Shown here: in pieces, positions 39,088 through 47,715 of the stretch
Layout: each line of letters begins with the position of its first letter
Numbering within the stretch: the first letter of the stretch is position 1
DNA from: Pseudoalteromonas piscicida
Lineage (GTDB): Bacteria; Pseudomonadota; Gammaproteobacteria; Enterobacterales; Alteromonadaceae
Assembly (NCBI RefSeq): GCF_002744175.1
Contig: NZ_NKHF01000050.1
Coordinates: forward strand, 1 to 61,973
DNA length: 61,973 nucleotides
Reading direction: 5' to 3'
Translations under genes and position numbers: made by a program
The notes under the pieces: generated by a model
What the model was told of the DNA's origin: nothing
What the model saw: the letters and a program-made list of their open reading frames with translations, nothing else
Database searches by the model: none

Positions 39088-39614
39088 TTATTGAGTGTTG
39101 TTTTATGTAAGTAGAATTTATGCGTACTACTTTGCGCAACCACTTGGCCTTTTTGATTAAAAACCCTCAAAATCAACGAATGTTCACCACGGTTCACATT
39201 ACGCAATGAAAATTGGGCGTTCGCTTGTTTTGGTCCAGTCGCTTCACCATCAAGGAAAAGTTGCACGCTTAGCCCTTGAGTGAACCTTGGCTCTACCGAG
39301 CCCGTCACGTAAACACTACCGCTGTTATCTCGAATAGTTTGCTCGTGTTCAGGCGCGGTGATTTTGGCTTGATATTGTATTGCTGGGCCGGTGTCTGCCT
39401 GCTGGTCTAAGATAGTGGTATCGACACTTGGCATCGTTAAGGCGTTAGAGTGGAGTTTCACTTCTTTGGAGCCTGGTTTTGGTACATCAGAATACACCCA
39501 ATGCCCATTTTTGTCTTTCCAGCGATATATTTTGGGGTTGGATTCGGCTGTAGCATCAATGCTTGGTAAGGCTAGCATCATGCTAACCGACATAAGAATA
39601 AACCACTGACGCAC
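39084..39614 (-). CDS. DUF4124 domain periplasmic protein
   Basis: A 176-residue secreted protein. After a signal peptide (WFILMSVSMMLALPSIDATA) comes the DUF4124 motif KIYRWKDKNGHWVYSDVPKPGSKEV, then an Ig-like module with SGSVYVTGSVEPRFTQGLSVQLFLDG. Genes of this type often lie between glnA and ntrB in gammaproteobacteria, so position is conserved but function is unknown. I chose GTG 39614 because GGGAG lies seven bases upstream; an in-frame ATG at 39644 has no ribosome site and is also possible. Confidence 0.8.
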   Translation of the reverse strand: MRQWFILMSVSMMLALPSIDATAESNPKIYRWKDKNGHWVYSDVPKPGSKEVKLHSNALTMPSVDTTILDQQADTGPAIQYQAKITAPEHEQTIRDNSGSVYVTGSVEPRFTQGLSVQLFLDGEATGPKQANAQFSLRNVNRGEHSLILRVFNQKGQVVAQSSTHKFYLHKTTLNN

Positions 39615-39740
39615 CACAATTCTCCCGACCAAACTACTTATCATACTTTAGTATAGAGTAGATCGAATTGCGAGTTTCAAATGGATAATTCCTATAATAA
39701 CAACAAACTAAGCGGTATAACTTGTTAAGTAAAAAGGGTA

Positions 39741-39767
39741 AATAAAAAAGCCCGCAATAGCGGGCTT
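39741..39767 (-). terminator. glnA terminator
   Basis: On the minus strand AAGCCCGC-TATT-GCGGGCTT is followed by a U-rich tract. It lies about 100 bases past the glnA stop. Confidence 0.88.
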
Positions 39768-39823
39768 GAGAACACATATGATTAAGAGTGCCAGAAACGC
39801 ATAATGAGTTTCGGCTCTACAGA

Positions 39824-39843
39824 CTCAGTACCACAGTACTGAG
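39824..39843 (-). other. Hairpin in glnA 3' untranslated region
   Basis: CTCAGTACCACAGTACTGAG is a perfect 8-bp stem with a 4-base loop between the glnA stop and its terminator. The 3' region is therefore a structured piece of about 100 nucleotides. It may protect the end of the mRNA or belong to a 3'-derived small RNA. Confidence 0.4.
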
Positions 39844-39869
39844 CCAAGTAGCTTGTCAGAACACAGCGC

Positions 39870-41276
39870 TTATACGCTGTAGTACATTTCGAACTCAACA
39901 GGGTGAGTTGTCATATTTAACTTTTCAACTTCCTTCGACTTAAGCGCGATATATGCGTCGATTAGGTCGTCAGTGAATACACCGCCTTGAGTTAAGAACT
40001 CACGGTCTGCATCTAGCGCAGCAAGGGCTTCGTCTAGTGACGCTGCAACGGTTGGAATTTCTGCTGCTTCTTCTGCTGGCAGGTCGTACAAGTCCTTATC
40101 CATTGCATCCCCAGGGTGGATTTTGTTCTTAATACCGTCAAGGCCTGCCATCAGCATTGCAGAAAATGCAAGGTATGGGTTAGCCGTTGGGTCAGGGAAG
40201 CGCACCTCGATACGACGAGCTTTCTCTGAAGGAACAACTGGAATACGGATTGAAGCTGAGCGGTTACGTGCAGAGTATGCAAGCATAACTGGTGCTTCAA
40301 AACCAGGTACTAAACGCTTGTATGAGTTAGTTGAAGCGTTAGTAAAGGCATTGATCGCTTTAGCGTGCTTGATAATACCGCCAATATAGTAAAGTGCGTC
40401 TTCAGACAAACCACCGTACTTATCACCAGCAAAGATGTTTTTGCCATCTTTGGCGAGTGACTGGTGACAGTGCATACCTGAGCCGTTATCACCAACAATT
40501 GGCTTAGGCATAAAGGTTGCCGTTTTACCGTATAGGTGTGCCATGTTGTGAATAACATACTTCATTTCTTGGATTTCATCTGCTTTAAGTACCATAGTGT
40601 TAAAGCGAGTTGCAATCTCATTCTGGCCAGCGGTTGCCACTTCATGGTGGTGTGCTTCAACGACTTGGCCCATTTCTTCTAGTACTAGGCAAGTAGCACT
40701 ACGCCAGTCTTGTGATGAGTCAACTGGTGCTACTGGGAAGTAACCTCCTTTTACGCCAGGGCGGTGACCTGTGTTGCCGCCTTCATAGTCTTTGTCAGAG
40801 TTCCAACACGCTTCTTCAGCGTCGATTTTATACATAGAACCAGACATATCGGTCTTGTATTTTACGTCGTCAAACAGGAAAAACTCGGGTTCTGGACCAA
40901 ATAGTACGGTATCTGCGATACCTGTTGAGCGCATGTATTCTTCAGCGCGTTTTGATACTGAACGAGGGTCACGCTCATAACCTTGGTGTGTGTTTGGTTC
41001 TACAACGTCACAACGTACGATTAGAGTTGTTTCTTCTGCAAATGGGTCTAGCTTTGCGCTCTCTGCGTCTGGCATAAGCACCATGTCAGATTCGTTAATG
41101 CCTTTCCAACCAGCAATAGAGGAGCCGTCGAACATTTTGCCGTCTTCAAAGAAGTCTTCATCGGCTTGATGATGCGGGATCGATACGTGTTGTTCTTTAC
41201 CTTTTGTATCAGTGAAACGTAAATCAACAAATTTTACGTCATGCTCTTTAATAAAATCTAAAACCGATTGTGACAT
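39870..41276 (-). CDS. glnA: Glutamine synthetase type I
   Basis: A 468-residue dodecameric enzyme making glutamine from glutamate, ammonia and ATP. It shows [22 protein letters not shown], the ATP site [26 protein letters not shown], and the adenylylation site tyrosine in [10 protein letters not shown] (GSI-beta type regulated by GlnE). It is expressed from a sigma54 promoter with NtrC enhancers and ends at a terminator. ntrBC are separated from it by two small genes. Confidence 0.98.
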   Translation of the reverse strand: MSQSVLDFIKEHDVKFVDLRFTDTKGKEQHVSIPHHQADEDFFEDGKMFDGSSIAGWKGINESDMVLMPDAESAKLDPFAEETTLIVRCDVVEPNTHQGYERDPRSVSKRAEEYMRSTGIADTVLFGPEPEFFLFDDVKYKTDMSGSMYKIDAEEACWNSDKDYEGGNTGHRPGVKGGYFPVAPVDSSQDWRSATCLVLEEMGQVVEAHHHEVATAGQNEIATRFNTMVLKADEIQEMKYVIHNMAHLYGKTATFMPKPIVGDNGSGMHCHQSLAKDGKNIFAGDKYGGLSEDALYYIGGIIKHAKAINAFTNASTNSYKRLVPGFEAPVMLAYSARNRSASIRIPVVPSEKARRIEVRFPDPTANPYLAFSAMLMAGLDGIKNKIHPGDAMDKDLYDLPAEEAAEIPTVAASLDEALAALDADREFLTQGGVFTDDLIDAYIALKSKEVEKLNMTTHPVEFEMYYSV

Positions 41277-41335
41277 GTGTCCTCCAACTCGTTGGGTTAT
41301 TTTTTTGCTGCAATGTACTGCATTTGCACACTAGT

Positions 41336-41352
41336 AAGCGTGATCTGTGCCA
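41336..41352 (-). promoter_or_regulatory. Sigma54 promoter of glnA
   Basis: On the minus strand the sequence is TGGCACAGATCACGCTT, with GG and GC ten bases apart. It is nearly identical to E. coli glnAp2 (TGGCACAGATTTCGCTT). Transcription should start near 41324, leaving a leader of about 48 bases. Confidence 0.9.
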
Positions 41353-41414
41353 TGTTTTTAACTTGTTGATTATATTGGTGTTGTTTAAAATAACAAAATG
41401 TCCCATGGCAGGTT

Positions 41415-41465
41415 TGCACCACCTTGGTGCGTTATTGTTTCATGGTGGTGCGTAACTTTGGTGCA
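41415..41465. promoter_or_regulatory. Paired NtrC enhancer sites of glnA
   Basis: Site 1 (41415-41431) is TGCACCACCTTGGTGCG, nearly perfect. Site 2 (41449-41465) is TGCGTAACTTTGGTGCA, with one strong half. Centres are 34 bases apart, three helical turns, and about 99 and 133 bases upstream of the predicted start, much like E. coli glnA. Confidence 0.85.
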
Positions 41466-41772
41466 GTTTGTTTTGTGTTTTTGGTTACTACACCACTTGA
41501 TTATCGGTTTAACTTTATAGTCGAGCTCTGGTGATTTATCAAAGATCCCACGCTTTTTTTAGTTGATTAGCTAACTGCTTGAAACCTCTATTAACTAATG
41601 CAAATTTATTGAAGTTTCAGCACTTCATTTGAAAAAAATGTTGGATAAACTTTCATCTGTCACATTAATAGTAGATAATACGCGACCTTTAATTCTCAAT
41701 CGGGCAATCTCAACGCGCATTTTTGCGTAGATCGACTAGGATCACTGAGGGCCAACTTCACTGAGTAATAAT
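41466..41772. other. Remaining glnA-bipA intergenic region
   Basis: This stretch holds the upstream sequences of bipA. It is AT-rich and contains no credible gene. I cannot place the bipA promoter with confidence. Confidence 0.4.
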
Positions 41773-43593
41773 ATGAGCATCGAAAAGTTAAGAAATATCG
41801 CGATTATCGCGCACGTAGACCACGGTAAAACAACGCTTGTAGACAAGCTACTTGAGCAATCAGGTACACTACAGCAGCGCGGTGGTAATGAAGAGCGAGT
41901 GATGGACTCAAACGATCTTGAAAGAGAGCGTGGTATCACCATCCTTGCAAAAAATACCGCAATCAAGTGGAACGACTACCGTATCAATATCGTAGATACT
42001 CCAGGACACGCCGACTTCGGTGGTGAAGTAGAACGTGTTCTTTCGATGGCTGACTCAGTACTACTGCTAGTTGATGCGCAAGAAGGTCCAATGCCACAAA
42101 CGCGTTTCGTTACGCAAAAGGCGTTTGCTCAAGGTTTGAAGCCAATTGTTGTTATCAACAAAATCGACAAGCCAGGCGCTCGCCCTGATTGGGTAATGGA
42201 CCAAGTTTTCGACCTGTTTGATAACTTAGGTGCAACTGACGAACAGTTAGACTTTAAAGTAATTTATGCATCAGCAATCAACGGCTGGGCAACACTTGAC
42301 CTAGATGAGCCGTCTGACAACATGGAACCAATGTTCCAAGCGATTGTAGACGAAGTTGAAGCGCCTAATGCGGATCCTGAAGGTCCGTTCCAAATGCAGA
42401 TTTCTCAGCTAGATTACAACTCATATGTAGGTGTTATCGGTGTTGGTCGTATCAAGCGTGGTGCAGTTAAACCTAATCAACAAGTTACTATTGTTGGTGC
42501 TGATGGTAAGACGCGTAACGGTAAAGTTGGCCAAGTATTAGGTTACTTAGGTCTTGACCGTCATGAAGTTGAGCAAGCCACTGCAGGTGATATCATCGCA
42601 ATCACTGGTCTTGGTGAGCTGAAAATTTCTGACACTATCTGTTGTCAAAATAACGTTGAAGCTTTACCTCCATTGTCTGTTGATGAACCAACAGTAACGA
42701 TGACTTTCTCTGTAAACACTTCTCCATTCTCAGGCCAAGAAGGTAAATACGTTACTTCTCGTAATATCCTTGAGCGTCTAGAAGCTGAGCTTGTGCACAA
42801 CGTTGCGCTACGTGTAGAAGAAACAGATAACCCTGATAGCTTCCGTGTATCTGGTCGTGGTGAACTTCACTTAGGTATTCTTATTGAGAATATGCGTCGT
42901 GAAGGTTACGAGCTTGCCGTTTCTCGTCCAGAGGTAATCTTGCGTGAAGTTGACGGTCAGATTGAAGAACCTTATGAGACGGTAACAATTGACTGTCAAG
43001 AAGAGCACCAAGGTTCTATCATGGAACAGCTAGGTCTTCGTAAAGCTGAAATGACTGACATGTCTCCAGACGGTAAAGGCCGTGTACGCATGGATTTCAT
43101 GATGCCAGCACGTGGTCTAATTGGTTTCCAAACTGAATTCATGACACTAACGTCTGGTTCTGGTTTGATGTACCACACCTTCTCACATTACGGCCCACAT
43201 AAAGGCGGTAACATTGGTCAGCGTAAGAACGGTGTACTGATTGCGAATGCACCAGGTAAAGCACTAACCAACGCGCTATTCAACTTACAAGAGCGTGGTC
43301 GTCTATTTATCGGTCACGGTGTTGAAGTGTACGAGGGGATGATCATCGGTATTCATAGCCGTGATAATGACCTAACGGTTAACGCGCTTAAAGGTAAGCA
43401 GTTAACTAACGTACGTGCAGCGGGTACTGACGAAGCGCAAAACCTTGTACCACCTATCGTGATGTCACTAGAGCAAGCACTTGAGTTCATTGATGACGAT
43501 GAGCTAGTAGAAGTGACGCCTGAGAGCATCCGTATTCGTAAGAAATTACTTACTGAAAGCGAGCGTAAACGCGCTAGCCGCCAAGCTAAGTAA
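41773..43593 (+). CDS. typA: Ribosome-associated GTPase BipA/TypA
   Basis: A 606-residue translational GTPase needed for 50S assembly at low temperature and for stress responses. The G motifs are AHVDHGKTT (G1), RGITI (G2), [10 protein letters not shown] (G3), NKID (G4) and SAING (G5), followed by domains II, III and V and the BipA-specific C-terminus ([24 protein letters not shown]). It is divergent from glnA, as in E. coli. It ends at a strong terminator. Confidence 0.98.
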   Translation: MSIEKLRNIAIIAHVDHGKTTLVDKLLEQSGTLQQRGGNEERVMDSNDLERERGITILAKNTAIKWNDYRINIVDTPGHADFGGEVERVLSMADSVLLLVDAQEGPMPQTRFVTQKAFAQGLKPIVVINKIDKPGARPDWVMDQVFDLFDNLGATDEQLDFKVIYASAINGWATLDLDEPSDNMEPMFQAIVDEVEAPNADPEGPFQMQISQLDYNSYVGVIGVGRIKRGAVKPNQQVTIVGADGKTRNGKVGQVLGYLGLDRHEVEQATAGDIIAITGLGELKISDTICCQNNVEALPPLSVDEPTVTMTFSVNTSPFSGQEGKYVTSRNILERLEAELVHNVALRVEETDNPDSFRVSGRGELHLGILIENMRREGYELAVSRPEVILREVDGQIEEPYETVTIDCQEEHQGSIMEQLGLRKAEMTDMSPDGKGRVRMDFMMPARGLIGFQTEFMTLTSGSGLMYHTFSHYGPHKGGNIGQRKNGVLIANAPGKALTNALFNLQERGRLFIGHGVEVYEGMIIGIHSRDNDLTVNALKGKQLTNVRAAGTDEAQNLVPPIVMSLEQALEFIDDDELVEVTPESIRIRKKLLTESERKRASRQAK

Positions 43594-43641
43594 ATACAGC
43601 TTTAATAATAGGCAGCTTGCAACAGGTTACCTATTATTACC

Positions 43642-43667
43642 AAAACGCCGCACTTGCGGCGTTTTTT
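43642..43667. terminator. Terminator between bipA and the convergent CheW-CZB gene
   Basis: AAAACGCCGC-ACTT-GCGGCGTTTTTT is a 10-bp stem with U tract on the plus strand and an A-rich flank that would serve the minus strand. Confidence 0.9.
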
Positions 43668-43677
43668 GTTTGTGAAG

Positions 43678-44526
43678 TTAAAATAAGCCGTATTCTTCGG
43701 TTTCCTCGGGCTCGTAATGCTGTAAATGCTCTGGCCGGAAAATGGCGCTGGGATCGATGAGTACACTATGACGGTCACCCATTTTTACCAACCCCTTCAT
43801 CAATTTTTTAGTTTGAGCGTCTATTTCAAACCCTATATTCGTCATTTCATGTAAAGACTTAATATCACTCTCATCACAATGGACATTGTCTTCAACCTTA
43901 TCGACCAGTAGTCCAATATGCGGGCTTTGACCATCTTGGGTGGTAAAGACAATGATGGGCTTGTGATCTAACATAATTTGGTCTCGAGTTGACTCAAATA
44001 GTCGCATGAGTTTATTAAAAGTGGTTCTTTTTTCTCGAGCTAAGGTGTCAATGGCTGCTTGCCTATCGCCTTTTGCACACATCAACAAGAGCGTGTCAGC
44101 CAGTGCATGTAACTGGGCATGCGGTTCTTCAAACCGCTTTAATAGTGCTTTGAGATCGTCATTTTCAGTTTTGAAGCTGTAGTACCATTGGCCAAATGCA
44201 CATTGCTTAGGGTCCTTTGCTTTTGTGAATGGCACATCGTTAAGCAGACTTGCCTCAAGTGCATGTAACCAGTCTTTATGATCGTCTTCCCGTTGTTTGA
44301 GCATATCGACTAGCTCTTGATTGGTGTCATAGGAAGAGCGCTTGTTCAAGATTATTCCTAAATCAAAAATCGGTGTAGGCACGCCCATATAGTCCTTAAC
44401 ACCAAGAAAACTAGGATTGTCGTTAGGTAAGTCAGTTAAGTTTTCTTCGTAGCGTTCAGTTAATAAAATATCGAGGATTTGCAGTGATATTGTTTTTTTC
44501 CCGACGCGAAAGTTAATTAGATCCAT
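43678..44526 (-). CDS. CheW-like protein with inserted zinc-binding CZB domain
   Basis: A 282-residue cytoplasmic protein. The first 70 residues and about residues 185-255 together form a CheW-like fold (INFRVGKKTISLQILDILLTER, VPTPIFDLG and HIGLLVDKVEDNV). Between them lies a CZB domain with His83, Cys109 (KQCAFGQWYYS) and His136/His140 (EEPHAQLH). The Cys-to-His spacings (27 and 31) equal those in DgcZ, so zinc is likely bound. CheW domains couple receptors to CheA. It follows a periplasmic binding protein gene by 44 bases. ATG 44526 is preferred over an in-frame TTG at 44553. Confidence 0.85.
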   Translation of the reverse strand: MDLINFRVGKKTISLQILDILLTERYEENLTDLPNDNPSFLGVKDYMGVPTPIFDLGIILNKRSSYDTNQELVDMLKQREDDHKDWLHALEASLLNDVPFTKAKDPKQCAFGQWYYSFKTENDDLKALLKRFEEPHAQLHALADTLLLMCAKGDRQAAIDTLAREKRTTFNKLMRLFESTRDQIMLDHKPIIVFTTQDGQSPHIGLLVDKVEDNVHCDESDIKSLHEMTNIGFEIDAQTKKLMKGLVKMGDRHSVLIDPSAIFRPEHLQHYEPEETEEYGLF

Positions 44527-44570
44527 GTCAGCCCCGCATATAGTCATTATCAACTAAGCATAGAACATTA

Positions 44571-45665
44571 TTAGAAAAAGGAACGGTAAACTGGTAATTT
44601 CTTTTGCTCAGCTTGCAGCATAAACACCTCACGAATAACTGGGTCGCTTTCTAGTTCTTGCTGTAAAGCTGAGAGCAAGCAATGACTCTGAATTGGGAGT
44701 GCACAAGATTGGATTGCGCTGGTGAGGAGATAGGCGTTCAGATAGCCTTCAAATACTTGTTCGTTCAAAGATAGATTCGCTTGTTTTATACTTTGTCGAA
44801 AACCCTCGCACAGCTGACCTTTACAAACGGCAGGGTCTGGAACCACTTCAGTGACAAGCACCTTAGGTTTGCCTTTAAGTCGTGCAAATAGCTCATTTGA
44901 AGAAGCAAACGACACCGCCGCATACTGTGTTTCAAGGCCTACCTCCATTGCTCGGTTAATAAACTTAGACAATGGCGTGTAAGTACCGACCATAGCGAGG
45001 CCTTCAATTTTATGATGTTGTGCTTGCTCAAGTGCTCTTTCTATATCTTCACTGTTGCGTCTAAAGCGAGTGACAACGACAGGTCGCATACCGCGTTCCA
45101 TCAAAGCTTTGGTTAGGTTTTTTTCAACGGTAAGGCCAAACTCGTCGGCTTGGATGAGTAAAGCTACACGTTTGAATTTTTGCTCATCAACAAAGTAGCG
45201 AATAATATCCTGTGCTTCTTTATTATAGCTGGTACGTAAATTAAACACCTTGAAGGTTAAAGGGTTTTGTAAGAAGTCGGCGCCAGTGTAAGGCATTAAA
45301 AATGGAATATTAGAGTGCTCAAGGATGGGTTTAATTGCATAGGATGTAGGTGTTCCCATCACCCCAAATAGGGCGTCTACTTTATTTTCATAAACCAGTT
45401 TACGAGCATTGATCACGGTTTTATGAGGTTCATAGCCATCATCCAATACCTGCAACTCCAGCAGTGGAGCATGCTTGGGCTTATGTTGGTTGTAGTAATC
45501 AAAATGCAGCTCTGCTCCGGCCTTTAGTTGCTGGCCTATCTCTTGTGCAGGGCCGGAAAGTGCAGTAGACATACCAATTTTTATCACAGGTTCAGCAGAG
45601 CGCACAAAACCCGATATCGCAGCGGTTAATACCAACAGCAAAAACTTAACACCGAACATTTTCAT
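44571..45665 (-). CDS. Periplasmic ligand-binding protein (ABC type 1 fold)
   Basis: A 364-residue protein with a signal peptide (FLLLVLTAAISGFVRSA) and the two-lobe fold of branched-chain amino acid binding proteins (IKIGMSTALSGPAQEIGQQLKAGAELHFDYYN, VDALFGVMGTPTSYAIKPILEHSNIPFLMPYTGADFL). No permease or ATPase genes are near, so it may serve a receptor or kinase. Two Cys pairs near the C-terminus may form disulfides. It overlaps the tmcA 3' end by 20 bases and precedes the CheW-CZB gene. Confidence 0.85.
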   Translation of the reverse strand: MKMFGVKFLLLVLTAAISGFVRSAEPVIKIGMSTALSGPAQEIGQQLKAGAELHFDYYNQHKPKHAPLLELQVLDDGYEPHKTVINARKLVYENKVDALFGVMGTPTSYAIKPILEHSNIPFLMPYTGADFLQNPLTFKVFNLRTSYNKEAQDIIRYFVDEQKFKRVALLIQADEFGLTVEKNLTKALMERGMRPVVVTRFRRNSEDIERALEQAQHHKIEGLAMVGTYTPLSKFINRAMEVGLETQYAAVSFASSNELFARLKGKPKVLVTEVVPDPAVCKGQLCEGFRQSIKQANLSLNEQVFEGYLNAYLLTSAIQSCALPIQSHCLLSALQQELESDPVIREVFMLQAEQKKLPVYRSFF

Positions 45666-47715
45666 ATACTTGCTGCACTGTCTCTCTTAACGTTGTGACC
45701 AAGGCCTTTTTACCAGAAAGTCCAAGCTGTTGCTGTACGACTTGGGTTGAATGCTGCTGTAATATTAGTCTAATAATTAATGCTTTGGAAACTTTAGTTA
45801 ATTTTTTAATCAATTGCGGATCGGTTGTCAGTAGTTGCCATAAAAAAGGACATACTTGTTGCTCACTGGGAGCGCCTTGATTGATAAAGTGCAGGTAGCT
45901 CAGTTGTTCATTAGTGAACGGCTCAACAGGAAGTGTCGTTAGGACCGCGCTCACTGTATCGACGTCAAGGTATTGATAGGTCGTGCGTAGTTGATAGAAA
46001 AAACCTTGTTTAAACGCCGAGGTATAAGCTGAAGATAATGCTTTCTTTCTTGTTTTTAGCATTAAGAGTGCAAATTCACCACTGGCCTTGTCTTGTTTAA
46101 ATCCGATTTTTAACGGCTGATAGCCAAGCTTATGCCAAAAGTTAAGTAGGGGGGCTGTAAGGCCAAAACTGGTGCCAATTGCAGTGATATGATCAGGTAA
46201 ACTGCGTTCAAAAGCCTGTAATAACTGGCTGCCGATCCCCCGATGTTGTAGAGCCGGATGTACTGTAATTCGAATCACCCTAGCACTGTGAGATGTAATA
46301 AACTGGGGCTCGCCAAAAGTAGTCGCCAATTGTTGAGACATTAAATGTCCAGCAGGGCGGCGTTTTCCTAACAGAATATCCGTTGCAAGTGCTTCGGGTA
46401 GTCCTCCTTCGACAACAGCAAGACAAATAGCAACTAACTTGTCCTCACAAAATGCGCCGTGTAAGTGGAGATCAGGGGCATCTAATAACTGCCGTAAATC
46501 GTCGACACTGGTTTGGTAATGCGCGAGCACAAGTAAGGAGAAAACCTGCTCAAGTAATTTTGTATCCTTAACAAGGGCACTTTGCGAAATGGCGCGCATC
46601 GTGAGTTGCTTAGCGGATGTGGGCGCAGGAATGTGACACTCCAGCGCAAACAAATCTCGAATTTGCCGCTCCAGTGGATCGTTTGGCGCATAGCGAATCG
46701 GACACTGTAGAGTGAAATCTAGATAGTTTGGATGGTGCAAGGCTAGATATTGCTTAAACCTTAATGTATAGCCTCTACCGTTGCCTTCATAACCGACCAA
46801 AGTGCTCGAAAATACGCAGCGCAGCCCAAGTTGAGTGACTTGCGTCAAAAATGGTACGGGGAGAGCTGCTGCTTCATCAACCAATATAATGGTGTTGCTG
46901 TCAAGTGATGAGGCCTGTTGCAATAACGCGTCTGGGGCCAGATACTTAAGGTTAGCCAGTTGTTTGCTTTTCACGTCAACGGGCGTGTTGAGCGCATGGG
47001 CTAGCATGGCAAAGCAACTGTGTAGTGCATGAAAGTGGCGGCTACAAATAACGAATTGCTGTGTAGAAAGTCGCGCAGCCAACAAGCCTAACAGTGCGCT
47101 TTTCCCTCGGCCTCGGTCTGCACTGAGTAAGATGGGAGAGCGCTTTTTTTCGAGCGCTGTGACGATCTTTGTTAGAACTTCCTGTTGCTCCTCAATACCA
47201 TGCATACTGGTAGTAGGTGCCATATAACTATCAGGTAGCGTTACGCCATGTTGCTCGCTGATCTGCCAAACAGGGGCGTGCTGCCATAGTTGTTGCCATC
47301 GTTTCAAGAAGTGACTGTGCTTTGGCGTTTGGCCCTCAGAGCTCCAGCGTGTAATGGCAGGATCAAGCCAATGCTCGAGCGCGTCAAGCTCAGGAAGTAA
47401 CAATAATAAAAGACCACCGGCTTTCACTGTGCCCGAAGCCGCAGCGATCTTATTCGGCAATATGCCACTAAAGCCGTCGTAAACTAGGTGATCGAACTCT
47501 TGCCCAAGTATTTGATGTAGATGCTCGGGCCAAGATGCTTGCTTCAGAGCGGTGTGATTGCTCAAGACCAGACAGTTGTCGGCGTTTGTTAATAGCTTCT
47601 CTGATTGTTCATAGCACCACGCTGGGTTACCCGTAACCAGTAAGAGTTGCCGATGACGCGCACCGGCAAGTTGAGTAAGTAATTTTGGAAGGTTAGAGTG
47701 CTTGGAGTCTTGCAT
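45646..47715 (-). CDS. tmcA: tRNA(Met) cytidine acetyltransferase TmcA
   Basis: A 689-residue enzyme making N4-acetylcytidine at position 34 of elongator tRNA-Met. The RNA helicase-like module has SADRGRGKSALLGLLAA (Walker A) and IILVDEAAALPVPFL (Walker B). The GNAT module has VIRITVHPALQHRGIGSQLLQAFE for acetyl-CoA. The C-terminal helical domain binds tRNA. Its start overlaps the uvrD end by 23 bases. Confidence 0.95.
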   Translation of the reverse strand: MQDSKHSNLPKLLTQLAGARHRQLLLVTGNPAWCYEQSEKLLTNADNCLVLSNHTALKQASWPEHLHQILGQEFDHLVYDGFSGILPNKIAAASGTVKAGGLLLLLLPELDALEHWLDPAITRWSSEGQTPKHSHFLKRWQQLWQHAPVWQISEQHGVTLPDSYMAPTTSMHGIEEQQEVLTKIVTALEKKRSPILLSADRGRGKSALLGLLAARLSTQQFVICSRHFHALHSCFAMLAHALNTPVDVKSKQLANLKYLAPDALLQQASSLDSNTIILVDEAAALPVPFLTQVTQLGLRCVFSSTLVGYEGNGRGYTLRFKQYLALHHPNYLDFTLQCPIRYAPNDPLERQIRDLFALECHIPAPTSAKQLTMRAISQSALVKDTKLLEQVFSLLVLAHYQTSVDDLRQLLDAPDLHLHGAFCEDKLVAICLAVVEGGLPEALATDILLGKRRPAGHLMSQQLATTFGEPQFITSHSARVIRITVHPALQHRGIGSQLLQAFERSLPDHITAIGTSFGLTAPLLNFWHKLGYQPLKIGFKQDKASGEFALLMLKTRKKALSSAYTSAFKQGFFYQLRTTYQYLDVDTVSAVLTTLPVEPFTNEQLSYLHFINQGAPSEQQVCPFLWQLLTTDPQLIKKLTKVSKALIIRLILQQHSTQVVQQQLGLSGKKALVTTLRETVQQVYENVRC

